DNA of 64,000 nucleotides from Leptothrix sp. (in: b-proteobacteria). GTDB lineage: Bacteria > Pseudomonadota > Gammaproteobacteria > Burkholderiales > Burkholderiaceae_C. Shown in pieces: positions 21,701 through 30,089 of this stretch. The DNA is taken from NCBI GenBank assembly GCA_013822685.1, contig PNKV01000001.1, positions 62,001-126,000 on the forward strand. Reading direction: 5' to 3'. Every line of letters begins with the position of its first letter. Within the stretch, counting starts at the first letter, position 1. The notes under the pieces are model-generated. The model made no database searches, was not told the origin of the DNA, and saw only the letters and a list, made by a program, of their open reading frames with translations. Made by a program: the position numbers and the translations under genes.

Positions 21701-22773
21701 GCCTTGGCCACCACGGCCTGTGCTTGGCGTTCGATCAATTCGGGTCGGCGGCCTTGGTCGGCATGCGCCACCACCAGGATCGGATCGATGGCGCCGGCAC
21801 CCTCCGGCTGTGCCAGGTAGAAAGGCACATCGCTTTGCGACAAGCCGCCTTCGTCCTGCTCCCAACTGGCCGTGTCGGCCGACCGGTGCGGTTGCGTCAA
21901 CAACACCGGCGCGCCCCAGCGGGCGAACAGCGGCTGCAAGGCGGCACCTTGCGGCAACAACTGGTGAATGACCACCACCTGTGCGTGCAGATGGCGGCCA
22001 GAGCCGCCAGGCCCGGGCACTTCCAACAGGCCCGACAGACCTGCCGCGTCCACCTGCTGGCCAAACGCCGCGTAAGCAAAGAGGCCTTGCTTGGCGAACA
22101 GTCGCAGCCAGGCGTCGATCCACTGCGTGGCGCCATTCACGAAGTGATAGCGGTGGACCAGCAATACCACCGCTGGCCGGCCACGCAAGGCGCCTTGCGA
22201 CAGCTGCCATTGCGACAAAGCCTGGGCGTCGGTGAACAAGCCAGGCGCATCGGGGTGGTACAGGCCACGGCTGGGCCAGGCTTGCGGCGCGGGCAGTTCA
22301 GGCGCTGGCAAGCCCGTGATCAAGGCCTTGGACAAGGTCAGCGCATGCTCGGTGTTGCGCTCGCCACCGGCTTGCAGGTAAGCCGCGACGCGGTTGGTAA
22401 TAGCATTGGCCTCGGGCGTCACCCAGACCACGTTCCTGGCTTTGGACAAGGACTGGTTCAGCAAGCGCTCAAGGCGGGTCTGGGCGGTAACGTGGGGCGC
22501 ATCAACCCACACCATGGCGGCGCCCGTCACCGCGGTGTCAAGCAGGGTGGCTTCAGCCGCGGTGAGCGTGCTGCTGCCCCGCAAGGGGTACTCGATGTGT
22601 TGCAAGCTCAGGCCCTGCGCGCGGGCCAGCCGTTCGATCATGGCGGTGCGCGGGGCGGGCGTGACATCCGTGGTCAACCACAGCACCACGGGCGATGCCG
22701 CCTGGGCGCCCAGGCACAGGCCCAGCATCAGCCAGGCCATCAGCCACCGCGCGCCATGCAACAACATGCTCAC
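18751..22773 (-). CDS. Exported, membrane-anchored CobN-like tetrapyrrole chelatase
   Basis: The 1340-residue protein belongs to the CobN/ChlH/BchH family: YNYPPGGSNFGASFLNVP near residue 379 and the signature HFGTHGTQEWAPGK at 548-561, followed by VYPYIVDNLGEALTAKRRGR. It differs from cytoplasmic CobN at both ends. Residues 1-26 form a Sec signal peptide (charged start, LMAWLMLGLCLG core, AQAA cleavage region). Residues ~1255-1287 are a proline-rich stalk with KP/EP repeats (PVQKPEPKPVEPAP), and ~1312-1332 form a C-terminal transmembrane helix. Upstream, with 4-base overlaps, are an ExbD-like DUF2149 gene and an ExbB-like gene. No AAA chelatase subunits (CobS/CobT-type, ChlI/ChlD) are nearby. 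I infer a periplasmic chelatase or dechelatase powered by the proton gradient; the substrate is unproven. Confidence 0.88.
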   Translation of the reverse strand: MSMLLHGARWLMAWLMLGLCLGAQAASPVVLWLTTDVTPAPRTAMIERLARAQGLSLQHIEYPLRGSSTLTAAEATLLDTAVTGAAMVWVDAPHVTAQTRLERLLNQSLSKARNVVWVTPEANAITNRVAAYLQAGGERNTEHALTLSKALITGLPAPELPAPQAWPSRGLYHPDAPGLFTDAQALSQWQLSQGALRGRPAVVLLVHRYHFVNGATQWIDAWLRLFAKQGLFAYAAFGQQVDAAGLSGLLEVPGPGGSGRHLHAQVVVIHQLLPQGAALQPLFARWGAPVLLTQPHRSADTASWEQDEGGLSQSDVPFYLAQPEGAGAIDPILVVAHADQGRRPELIERQAQAVVAKARRLITLQTKPAADKRLVAMVYNYPPGGSNFGASFLNVPRSLEQVSGNLAQAGYTTQAVPESQWVDGLKPMLAAYYPGADLQALLASNQAAALPLKDYEAWWATLPAKVRQRIEAQWGTPASSRYVVSYQGQRVFVIPRLQVGHLSVLPQPPREETLHLGQNPFMHRSKTPLSHHYLAVYLWARQADALIHFGTHGTQEWAPGKARSLDVWDDALLPLGDVPVVYPYIVDNLGEALTAKRRGRAVLVSHKTPVFSPAGFEAKMAHMHEVMHEWETVDAGPTKQALERQLVGNFVEHQLHRDLGWTAERIAADFSGFLELLHPYLDTLAQSSQPKGLAVFGRVPEAAQRHQTILQALRKPLIEALGEDIDEAFLIDHHAVATARPSRWLDVALLDAQKASTLDLRPALPDGPVPNRAARRPIDSAALFKLAERAQALEALLSTEGEMPGLLTALSGHFITAAYGGDPIRNPDSLPTGRNLTGLDPSRLPTRQAYEVAKGLFNDWLKTWRAEHGGQVPTRMALSLWAGETLRHQGIMEAQALVALGVEPVWDESGRPTGVRVIPVSTLQRPRVDVLLSITGSYRDQFPALMALVDQAVAAASAAEPVNAVSSNTAVVAAELVKEGVSRAQAQVLARARVFGNVGGDYGTGLSEAVQSEGVQRDDSRLGDMFLQRMSQPYVDGQALEGLPKGVAAKALGSHLRHTQAAVLSRTSHLYAMVTSDDPFQYLGGLAAAARSAGKTEALGLYVNQLQDASEVHTQSAATSIALEMQSRYLHPGWLQAQKAEGYSGTLQVLKALQFAWGWQVTAPDTVRPDHWQNFYEVLVQDKHKLGLPQWLRTHPQAYAQSLERLVQAQRMGYWQPDAATQQQVAQLYKDLTREAPLPGEMGAVRHWVAQQLNEPTPPEVPQAARPPSPTPTPVQKPEPKPVEPAPSLQGLLLQRQPDNAKPALDVGTELSRALAAVLMTLLVAGGASWQALRRPLAAA

Positions 22774-23132
22774 CGAGCCCCCTGCCCCGTGGCGGCGGCT
22801 GGCGGCGCTGAGGCCCCGGACTCTGGCACGTAGACGATGTTGCCATCCTTGAGCTTGTAGGCCACCCCCGCGCGCTGGCCCTCGCCCGCACCGGCACTGC
22901 CTGCGCCCTTGAACTTGATCTCCTTGCCGTTCTCGCGCACCACCACTTCCATGTTGGGCTGGCCCGGGTTGCGGATGATGGTCACGTTGTCCTGCGCGTT
23001 GCTCTGGCTTTGCGCGGCCACCGCGGTCAGCAAGGCCACCACCAGCACCAGGAACACATCGACCAGGTTGACGGCCGACAGCATCGGGTCGTCGTCATCC
23101 TCGGCCATCATGTGGATGTGCTTGAAACTCAT
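22770..23132 (-). CDS. DUF2149 ExbD-like membrane protein
   Basis: The 120-residue protein has a short acidic cytoplasmic N-terminus (AEDDDDPML), one transmembrane helix at about 20-40 (VNLVDVFLVLVVALLTAVA) and a ~75-residue periplasmic domain. The aspartate at position 25, at the start of the helix, matches the arrangement of the proton-carrying Asp in ExbD/TolR/MotB-type subunits. Small DUF2149 proteins are known next to MotA/TolQ/ExbB-type and CobN-like genes. It overlaps both neighbours by 4 bases, so the three products are likely made in step. Confidence 0.85.
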   Translation of the reverse strand: MSFKHIHMMAEDDDDPMLSAVNLVDVFLVLVVALLTAVAAQSQSNAQDNVTIIRNPGQPNMEVVVRENGKEIKFKGAGSAGAGEGQRAGVAYKLKDGNIVYVPESGASAPPAAATGQGAR

Positions 23133-23596
23133 GGAGCCACCTCACGCGCCTTGCGCACGTCCAGCAGCTCGGCCAGCAACCAGCGGCGGCGCACCGAGTA
23201 CACGGTCAGGCCGATGGACGCGGCCGCCAAGGCCAGCACCACGCCTGCGAAAGCGCCACTGAACACCGACAAGGCCTGCTGCCCCTCGCCGGCGGCCACG
23301 CTTTGAAGGGCTGGGCCCAACGGGATCATCGTGGCGATGAGTCCGAGCATGGGGCTCAGGCGGCTGAGCAGGCGCACCGGCTCGATCTGGCGGATGACCG
23401 ACAGCTCCAACTCTTCCATCGACAAATCGGGGGTGACGCGCAAAGCCTTGTAGCGCGGGTTGCGCCAGCGCTGCACGGCTTCCATCATGGTCATGCCCCC
23501 CGTCCACAAGGCGTACACGAAGCCCAGGGCCACCAGGGTGAGCACAGGCCACAGCAGCGATTGCGCGACCTGAGAAAAACCAGTTTCAACCATCAT
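23129..23596 (-). CDS. MotA/TolQ/ExbB-family proton channel subunit
   Basis: This 155-residue protein has a first helix near residues 11-31, a cytoplasmic segment (RWRNPRYKALRVT... IEPVRLLSRLSP) and two C-terminal helices. These hold the family signature SPMLGLIATMIPLGPAL (81-97) and the Ala/Gly-rich SGAFAGVVLALAAASIG. It is shorter than E. coli ExbB (244) because the N-terminal extension is missing. With the DUF2149 protein it should form an ExbB/ExbD-like motor unit. The start (ATGATG at 23596) overlaps the cobB stop by 4 bases; a longer frame upstream is spurious. Confidence 0.88.
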   Translation of the reverse strand: MMVETGFSQVAQSLLWPVLTLVALGFVYALWTGGMTMMEAVQRWRNPRYKALRVTPDLSMEELELSVIRQIEPVRLLSRLSPMLGLIATMIPLGPALQSVAAGEGQQALSVFSGAFAGVVLALAAASIGLTVYSVRRRWLLAELLDVRKAREVAP

Positions 23597-24915
23597 GTCG
23601 GAACTCCAGGAGCGAACAAGGCGGCAACGGCCGCCGGATTGGAAGGGAAATACATGTGCAGGAACGAGGCGTGCAGGCGACCAGCACGGTAGACGCCTTC
23701 GGCCTTGCCCGACTGGCGCTGCGGCTGCGTTGAGGCCAGCGGGGTCATGGGGCTGTCCATGCTGGCGTGGTGGAAGGTGTGGCCGCGCACCGCCCCCTCG
23801 GGCAAGCTCACGCCATGCATGCCCAGGTTGACGAAGCGCTTTTGCAGCACCGCCTTGCCCGGCATCAGCCCCAGCATGGGTGCCGTGTGGCCTTGCACAT
23901 CGCTGAGCGAATCCAGCAGGTAAAGCATGCCGCCGCATTCGGCCACCAACGGTTTGCCCTGTTCATGGTGCGCGTGGATCGCCGCCCTCATGGCACGGTT
24001 GTGCGCCAGTTGATCCAGGTGCAACTCGGGGTAGCCGCCAGGCAGGTAGAGGCTGTCAGCCTCAGGCAAGGCGGCGTCACTCAAGGGCGAGAAGAACTGC
24101 AATTCAGCGCCCAGTTCACGCAAGGTGTCCAGGTTGGCCGGGTACAGGAATGAGAACGCCGCATCGCGGGCCACGGCGATGCGCACGCCTTGAAGGCTGC
24201 GCTCAGGGGCGGCTTGCCCATGCTGTTGATCAGCACCAGGCTCAAAGCTCACCGGCAAGGGCATATCGGGCGCCAGGCGGCCCAAGGCTTGTGCTGCCTG
24301 GTCAATGCGCTGCTCCAAGTCAGCGATCTCTTGCGCCTGCACCAGCCCCAGGTGCCTAGAGGGCATGCCATGGGCATCGTTGCGCGGCAGCGCGCCAAAC
24401 CAGGCCATGCCTTCGGGCAGGCTTTCACGCAGCATTTGCGCGTGCGACTCACTGCCCACGCGGTTGGCCAGCACCCCAGCCATGGTCAGGCCGGGGCGGT
24501 AAGTGGCCAGGCCCAAGGCAATCGCGCCAAAGGTCTGCGCCATGGCCGAGCCATCAATGACGACCAGCACCGGCAGACCAAAACGCATGGCCAGCTGCGC
24601 GCTGGAGGCTTCGCCATCGTGCAGGCCCATCACGCCCTCCACGAGGATCAGGTCTGACTCGCAAGCGGCCCGGTAGAGCATCTCGCGGCAATGCGCCTCA
24701 CCGCCCATCCACAGGTCCAATTGATACACCGGCTGGCCACTGGCACGCTCCAGGATCATCGGGTCAAGAAAGTCAGGCCCCGTCTTGAACACGCGCACAC
24801 GCAGGCCTTGCTGGCGGTGCCAACGCGCCAAGGCCGCCGTGGCCGTGGTCTTGCCCTGGCCCGATGCCGGGGCGCTGATCAGCACGGCAGGACATTGCAC
24901 AGCGGATGGCCTCAT
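23593..24915 (-). CDS. cobB: Cobyrinate a,c-diamide synthase
   Basis: The 440-residue product has the CobB/CbiA two-domain form. The N-terminal ATPase has SAPASGQGKTTATAALAR and FKTGPDFLDP. The C-terminal glutamine amidotransferase has the nucleophile in VAECGGMLYLLD and a late RAGRLHASFLHMYF histidine. It amidates the a and c side chains of (hydrogeno)byrinate or cobyrinate. Its presence means the operon can act on a pre-cobinamide intermediate. Start 24915 overlaps the btuD stop by 4 bases. Confidence 0.95.
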   Translation of the reverse strand: MRPSAVQCPAVLISAPASGQGKTTATAALARWHRQQGLRVRVFKTGPDFLDPMILERASGQPVYQLDLWMGGEAHCREMLYRAACESDLILVEGVMGLHDGEASSAQLAMRFGLPVLVVIDGSAMAQTFGAIALGLATYRPGLTMAGVLANRVGSESHAQMLRESLPEGMAWFGALPRNDAHGMPSRHLGLVQAQEIADLEQRIDQAAQALGRLAPDMPLPVSFEPGADQQHGQAAPERSLQGVRIAVARDAAFSFLYPANLDTLRELGAELQFFSPLSDAALPEADSLYLPGGYPELHLDQLAHNRAMRAAIHAHHEQGKPLVAECGGMLYLLDSLSDVQGHTAPMLGLMPGKAVLQKRFVNLGMHGVSLPEGAVRGHTFHHASMDSPMTPLASTQPQRQSGKAEGVYRAGRLHASFLHMYFPSNPAAVAALFAPGVPT

Positions 24916-25694
24916 GGGGTGTAAGGCATGGCCAACCATTGCCCCTCCACGTTGAACAACTTGAGCCGGTGGTCAAACACCTCCTGCAGCGCGGCGTGGG
25001 ACGAGGCCGAATCGACGGGGCCATGGTGGCGCACCAGGCCCTTGGCCATCACCACCAGGTCGTCGGCTTGCAAGGCCATGTTCAACTCGTGCAGCACGCT
25101 GACCACCGTCACGCCTTGCTTCACCAGCCCACGCACAATGCACAGCCAGTCGGCCTGGTGAGGGGGATCCAGGTGGGCCAGAGGTTCGTCCATCAAGACG
25201 ATGGGCGCCTGCACCGCCAGGGCCCGCGCCAGCAACACGCGCTGGCGCTCACCACCCGACAGGTGGGCCAGGGTGCGGTCCTTCCAGGCCCAGCAATGGG
25301 TTTGCGTCATGGCCTGCTGCACGGCTGCGTGGTCGGCCGGGTTGGCAGGCGCCAGCCAGGCTTGGTGCGGCAAGCGGCCCAGCATCACGACGTCGAGCGC
25401 GCTCAGGTCATCAGCACCGGCTTCGCTCTGGCCCAACCACGCCAATGCGCGAGCGCGCTCCTTGGCGGGCCACCGATTCAGTGGCCGGCCTTGCAAGTCG
25501 ATCTGCCCATCGCAGGGTTGCAAGCCGGCCAGGGTGCGCAACAAGGTGGATTTGCCCGCGCCGTTGGGGCCGACGATGGCCGTCCAGCGGCCGGCCGGCA
25601 AAGTCAAGGCCAGTGGGTGCAGCACGACTTGTTGAGACAAGCGCACAGACTGGATGTCAGCGCTCAAGGCGATGGCGGTGTGAGGCATCGTCAT
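24912..25694 (-). CDS. btuD: Cobalamin ABC transporter ATPase BtuD-like
   Basis: This is an ABC-type ATPase of about 260 residues: Walker A GPNGAGKST, Q-loop WLGQSE, signature LSGGERQR, Walker B IVLMDEP and the switch histidine in VLHELNMAL. Together with BtuC and BtuF it imports corrinoids across the inner membrane. The start taken is the ATG at 25694, one base after the btuC stop; a GTG at 25703 that would overlap btuC is an alternative. Confidence 0.93.
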   Translation of the reverse strand: MTMPHTAIALSADIQSVRLSQQVVLHPLALTLPAGRWTAIVGPNGAGKSTLLRTLAGLQPCDGQIDLQGRPLNRWPAKERARALAWLGQSEAGADDLSALDVVMLGRLPHQAWLAPANPADHAAVQQAMTQTHCWAWKDRTLAHLSGGERQRVLLARALAVQAPIVLMDEPLAHLDPPHQADWLCIVRGLVKQGVTVVSVLHELNMALQADDLVVMAKGLVRHHGPVDSASSHAALQEVFDHRLKLFNVEGQWLAMPYTP

Positions 25695-25695
25695 G

Positions 25696-26661
25696 TCATC
25701 CACCCCGGTTCATGCGCCACAGCAGGTAGCCACCACCCAGCACCGCGGTCAGCACGCCGACGGGCAGCTCTTGCGGCGCCCACACCCAACGGGCGATGAT
25801 GTCCGCGCCCAACAGCAACACCCCGCCAAACAAGGCCGACAGCAACAGCACCGGGCCATTGGTGGCGTTGACCCGGCTGCGCACCAGGTGCGGCGCCACC
25901 AGGCCCACAAAAGAGATCAAGCCGGCCTGTGCCACGGCCGCACCCGTGGCCAGTGCCATGGCCGCGATCAGCAGCATGCGCACACCCGCCAGGCGCACGC
26001 CCAGGCTGATGGCGGCTGAATCGCCCAAGGTCAAGGCGTCCAGCGCGCGGCTGCAGCCATAGGCCACCAGCACGCTCACCAGCAAGGTGCTGGCCAGGAT
26101 CGTCACGCTGTTCCAACCCAGGAAGCCGGTCGTGCCCATCATGAAAGCCTGCATGGCCCGCATGATGTCGGGCACCATCAGCATGGTCAGCGCGCTCAGG
26201 GCGCCCAGCACGACCCCCACCACCACCCCAGCCAGCAAAAGGCGCAAGGTGTGCTGTACGCCTCGCGCCAGGATCAAGGTCAGGGACACGGCGCCCACCG
26301 CCCCCACAAACGCCGCGCCCGTCAGGCCCAGGCGCAAACTCCACGCCGAAGCCACGGGCGACACACCCAGCAAAGCCAGCAAGACCGCCACGCCCAAAGC
26401 AGCGCCGGATGAACTGCCCAGCAGGTAAGGATCGGCCAAGGGGTTGCGAAACAGGCCCTGCGCAATGGCGCCGCCCAAGCCCAACAAGGCACCGGCCAAC
26501 CAGGCGCCCACACAGCGTGGTGCGCGGATGTCCCACACGATCTGCATCGCGGTGGGATCACCCCACGGTGGCGACCAGCCCGTGCTGCCCACGGCCAAGC
26601 CCAAGGCCTGCAAACCCAAGGTCACCACGATCAGCACGACAAGCAAGGTGATTGGCTTCAT
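25696..26661 (-). CDS. btuC: Cobalamin ABC transporter permease BtuC-like
   Basis: The 321-residue FecCD/BtuC-type permease has about ten hydrophobic helices and the family segments WDIRAPRCVGAWLAGALLG, GLFRNPLADPYLLGSSSGA and the coupling loop VAQAGLISFVGLVAPHLVR. It forms the inner-membrane channel of the BtuFCD system. Start 26661 overlaps the btuF stop by 4 bases; the longer upstream frame is not supported by the family N-terminus. Confidence 0.94.
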   Translation of the reverse strand: MKPITLLVVLIVVTLGLQALGLAVGSTGWSPPWGDPTAMQIVWDIRAPRCVGAWLAGALLGLGGAIAQGLFRNPLADPYLLGSSSGAALGVAVLLALLGVSPVASAWSLRLGLTGAAFVGAVGAVSLTLILARGVQHTLRLLLAGVVVGVVLGALSALTMLMVPDIMRAMQAFMMGTTGFLGWNSVTILASTLLVSVLVAYGCSRALDALTLGDSAAISLGVRLAGVRMLLIAAMALATGAAVAQAGLISFVGLVAPHLVRSRVNATNGPVLLLSALFGGVLLLGADIIARWVWAPQELPVGVLTAVLGGGYLLWRMNRGG

Positions 26662-27560
26662 CGCGCGGCCCCAGCACCGGCCGTGGGGGCCGATTCCCGC
26701 AGGCAACGCGCCATGATCTGCGCCGCCTCGCCCATGCGCGGGCCAGGGCGTGACAAGACATCGCCCTGCTCGGAGGTGAATGCGCACACATGCTTGTCAC
26801 GCACCGCGCGGATGCGGTCCCAGCCGGGCCGCGAGCCCACACCCGCCGAATGCCGCTGCGAAATCATGATGACCTGCGGGTCGGCCCGCACCACGTATTC
26901 GGGGTTCAGTTTGGGGAATGGGCCCAGGCTGGTGGGCACAATGTTCTTGGCACCCAATCGGGCCAGGGTTTCGCCGATGAACGAGGATTCACCAGCGGCA
27001 TAGGGTGCGCTGTCCACCTCGTAGTAAACGCTCAGCCCACGCGCACTGGCGGGCACCGTCTTGGCCGCGGCATCCACCTGCGCCTCCAGCCGCTGCCACA
27101 AACGCGAGCCGCCGTCGGCGCTGCCCAGGATCTGGGCCACCTTGCCGGCCACGCGCTGCACATCCTTGTAGGTGCGGGGCTCCAGCGCCACCACTTTGAT
27201 GCCCAGGGATTCCAGCCGATCCGTCACGCGTGACGACAATGCCAACAGCACCACATCGGGCTTGAGGGAGGCGATCAGCTCGATGTTCGCGTCGTCCAGG
27301 CCGCCTGTCTTGGGCAGGCTGCGCACGGTGGCCGGGTGGTTGGAATACCGATCGGTGCCAACCAAACGCGCGCAACCGCCCAGCTCACACACCGTCTCGG
27401 TCAGCGATGGCAGCAAGGTCACGATGCGGGCAGGCGGCGCTTCCAGGCGAACAGTCACGCCGCGGTCATCGACCAATGTCACGCCAGCTGCCGCATGGCT
27501 CACCGGCGCAGCCGCCATCAAGGTCAGCAGCATCCAACACCACAGGTTCTTCATGATCAT
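26658..27560 (-). CDS. btuF: Periplasmic cobalamin-binding protein BtuF-like
   Basis: This 300-residue substrate-binding protein has a clear Sec signal peptide (MIMKNLWCWMLLTLMAAAPV, cleavage near SHAAA). The BtuF fold is shown by RIVTLLPSLTETVCELGG, ANIELIASLKPDVVLL and the C-terminal RPGPRMGEAAQIMARCL. It captures corrinoids in the periplasm and delivers them to BtuC. It begins one base after the cobU stop; the second in-frame ATG at 27554 is an equally possible start. Confidence 0.93.
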   Translation of the reverse strand: MIMKNLWCWMLLTLMAAAPVSHAAAGVTLVDDRGVTVRLEAPPARIVTLLPSLTETVCELGGCARLVGTDRYSNHPATVRSLPKTGGLDDANIELIASLKPDVVLLALSSRVTDRLESLGIKVVALEPRTYKDVQRVAGKVAQILGSADGGSRLWQRLEAQVDAAAKTVPASARGLSVYYEVDSAPYAAGESSFIGETLARLGAKNIVPTSLGPFPKLNPEYVVRADPQVIMISQRHSAGVGSRPGWDRIRAVRDKHVCAFTSEQGDVLSRPGPRMGEAAQIMARCLRESAPTAGAGAAR

Positions 27561-27561
27561 G

Positions 27562-28122
27562 TCATTTCTCGTGCGGCGTCACGGGCCGCGTCCAGGCCTG
27601 GCCCGCCACCATCAAGGTCAACAGCCCGCACCGTTGCGCCACCGCCTGGTTGAGCCAGCCCAGCTCATCGACAAAAGCGCGCACCTCGCGCGACATGGGC
27701 ACGATGCCCCAACCCACCTCGTTGGACACGAACACCACGGGCGATGGCAGGTGCGGCAGGGCCGCCAGCATGGCCTCGCGCTCGGCACGCCATGCGGCCA
27801 GATCGGCCTGGCCTTCGGCGGGCATCAGCCAGTTGGTGAGCCACAAGGTCATGCAATCCACCAGCAAAAGGCGCCCTGGCGACGCTTGTGCACGCAAGGC
27901 CTCGGCCAGGTGCAAAGGCGCTTCGATCGTGGCCATGCCCACGGGCCGCTCTTGCTGATGGCGCTGGATGCGGTCACGCATTTCATCGTCAAAGGCCAGC
28001 GCTGTGGCCACTACCGTCACGCTGTGCGCCCCTGATTGGCGCAACCAGGCTTGCGCCAGCCGCTCAGCCTGGCGCGACTTGCCGCTGCGTTGGCCGCCAA
28101 CGATCAAATGGTGTTCCGACAT
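27562..28122 (-). CDS. cobU: Adenosylcobinamide kinase / adenosylcobinamide-phosphate guanylyltransferase
   Basis: The ~186-residue product carries the P-loop IVGGQRSGKSRQAERLA, the guanylylated-histidine region around RDRIQRHQQERP and VVFVSNEVGWGIVPMSREVR, all diagnostic for CobU/CobP. It phosphorylates adenosylcobinamide and activates it with GTP for the CobS reaction. The ATG at 28122 shares one base with the btuB stop; a GTG at 28125 giving one more residue is an alternative. Confidence 0.96.
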   Translation of the reverse strand: MSEHHLIVGGQRSGKSRQAERLAQAWLRQSGAHSVTVVATALAFDDEMRDRIQRHQQERPVGMATIEAPLHLAEALRAQASPGRLLLVDCMTLWLTNWLMPAEGQADLAAWRAEREAMLAALPHLPSPVVFVSNEVGWGIVPMSREVRAFVDELGWLNQAVAQRCGLLTLMVAGQAWTRPVTPHEK

Positions 28123-30002
28123 CACAACTCCGGTGTCCAGCGCAGGCCAATGATGGCGGTGCGAGGTGTGGTTCCATAGGTTTGGACTGTTTCATATCGC
28201 TTGTCACCGACGTTGTCGATGCGCGCCAGGAATCGCCACTGAGCGTTGATGCGGAACACCGCATCCAGATTCACCACCGTATAGCCACCCAGCGGCACGA
28301 CATTCTTGTCATCATTGAAGCGCTTCCCCATTGCCAGCCACTGCGCACCCAGGGTCCACTTCGCCAGGTCCGTGTCCGCTCGCAAGGAAGCATGTTGACG
28401 CGCGCGGCGCCTGAGCCGCAGGTCCGTCAAGGCATCCTTGGAGGATTCAAAATCCACAGAGCCAGAAACCCGCACTGGCCCAAGGACCGTTCGTCCTTGC
28501 AAGCTCACGCCGTTCAACTGCGCCTGAGCCGTGCTGGTGTAGCAGTACGTTGGTGCCAGGGGGCCGCAACTGGTCGTGGTATTGGAGTCTGTCGGCGGGG
28601 AGATCAAGTTGGTGATCTGATTGCGGTAAACCGTCATGCCCCACTCACTGCCTGCGTTCAGATAGCGCACACCAATTTCGGCATTGCGGGATGACTCAGG
28701 CTTCAACGCTGGGTTGCCATTACGGCCGAAACGCTGGAAGAGCGTCGGTGCCCGGTAGCCAGTTCCCCACGACGCATGGATATTCCAATGCTGCGCGAAT
28801 TCCTGCCCCACCGCCACTGCGCCCGTGGTGTGATCGCCAAATTCGCTATCCCAGTCGTTGCGGGCATTCAGTTGAACGGCGCTACCGTGAGCACGCCAGG
28901 CGTAGCCCAGACCAAGGCCGTCGTCACTGCGATGTTGCGGTGAGGAGCCACGCACCTCCGTATTTTTTAAAGTGTCTTCACGGCGTTCCAGCACCGTGCT
29001 CACCGAATGCGCGCCCCATTTGGCTTCGTTGATCCAAGATGCCGTCTCTACACTGGTCTGGGTAAGGTACCCCGTCAATGGCGTCCCATACCGATCAACG
29101 GACTGCCCTGCCACCACTTGACTCGACCAGTTGTCCAGCCATTGCGCGTTCCATTGCAACTTAAGGTCTTGTAGATCACGAACGCCGTAATCATCTTTCG
29201 TGGAACTGATGGATGCGTCGTACCGACTGGTGAGGTGCTGCTGCGTTGCCGTGGCCTCAATACGATGCGCTTTGACTGGCGTGAAGCCCAGTCGTGCACT
29301 CGCACCTTCGGTGGTGTACCCGTCGCGGTCAGTTGCCCGTGTGCCTGGCCTGGCATTGGTCCGCGCACTGAATCCATCACTCCGTTCTCTGGACGCCGAG
29401 ACCGAATAGTCAAACATGCCCGCCGCACCGCTCAAACCAGCGTCGGCTTTTAGAAAGCCAAACTCCCCAGCCGACAGCCCCAGGTCCAGCCGCACCGGCC
29501 CCTTGCCTTTTTTGGTGAAGATCTGGAGTACGCCGGACATGGCATCCGAGCCATACAACGCACTGACCGGGCCTCGCACGACCTCGATGCGGTCGATCTG
29601 TGACAGGTTAAGCATCTGCCAAGACGCGCCGCCGCTTCCGTTTTGCGTGTCAACTCGAACACCATCGATCAGCACGGCGATGTACCGGGTTTCACCACCG
29701 CGCAAGAAAACATTGGCATCTGCGCCTGGCCCCCCATTGCGCGACACCTGGAATCCCGCCACATGGCTCAGCAAGTCCACCACGGTGCCAGAGGCCTGGC
29801 GCTCGATCTCTTCTCTTGAGATCACAGTGACATCGGCCAAGACCTGCGACAGCGGCACCGGCGTGCGCGTCGCCGTGACGACCAAAGTGTCCAATCCCGC
29901 CTGGAGGGACTGTGCCCAAACAGCACCAGAGGAGCACAGCAACGCAGCGCTCGCGCTCAGGGACAAGCGAACGCCAGCGGCGCGTCCAAGAAAAATAGTC
30001 AT
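28122..30002 (-). CDS. btuB: TonB-dependent outer-membrane corrinoid receptor BtuB-like
   Basis: The 626-residue protein has an N-terminal signal peptide (LSLSASAALLCSSGAVWAQ), a TonB box region DTLVVTATRTPV and a plug domain containing IERQASGTVVDLLSHVAGF and RIEVVRGPVSALYGSDAMSG. A ~480-residue beta-barrel follows. It imports cobalamin and related corrinoids across the outer membrane. It is the first gene behind the cobalamin riboswitch, which fits BtuB. The ATG at 30002 is preferred over TTG 30014 because the signal peptide starts there; no strong Shine-Dalgarno is visible. Confidence 0.93.
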   Translation of the reverse strand: MTIFLGRAAGVRLSLSASAALLCSSGAVWAQSLQAGLDTLVVTATRTPVPLSQVLADVTVISREEIERQASGTVVDLLSHVAGFQVSRNGGPGADANVFLRGGETRYIAVLIDGVRVDTQNGSGGASWQMLNLSQIDRIEVVRGPVSALYGSDAMSGVLQIFTKKGKGPVRLDLGLSAGEFGFLKADAGLSGAAGMFDYSVSASRERSDGFSARTNARPGTRATDRDGYTTEGASARLGFTPVKAHRIEATATQQHLTSRYDASISSTKDDYGVRDLQDLKLQWNAQWLDNWSSQVVAGQSVDRYGTPLTGYLTQTSVETASWINEAKWGAHSVSTVLERREDTLKNTEVRGSSPQHRSDDGLGLGYAWRAHGSAVQLNARNDWDSEFGDHTTGAVAVGQEFAQHWNIHASWGTGYRAPTLFQRFGRNGNPALKPESSRNAEIGVRYLNAGSEWGMTVYRNQITNLISPPTDSNTTTSCGPLAPTYCYTSTAQAQLNGVSLQGRTVLGPVRVSGSVDFESSKDALTDLRLRRRARQHASLRADTDLAKWTLGAQWLAMGKRFNDDKNVVPLGGYTVVNLDAVFRINAQWRFLARIDNVGDKRYETVQTYGTTPRTAIIGLRWTPEL

Positions 30003-30089
30003 GATGAGATACAAGCAATGAGCCCAGGCCCCTGCGTCCCCGCAAGGTCCTGCGAAATGAGCCTCGCTTGGTCAAAAAGACCAGCGCGA

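Noticed and set aside
18751..22773. Reading the CobN-like protein as the cytoplasmic aerobic cobaltochelatase subunit
   Set aside because: It has a signal peptide, a proline-rich stalk and a C-terminal membrane helix. The genes called cobS and cobT in this operon are the ribazole-transfer enzymes, not the AAA chelatase subunits.
30065..30086. Hairpin after the cobalamin aptamer as an intrinsic terminator
   Set aside because: The T residues lie in the loop, not after the stem, so it does not have terminator form.
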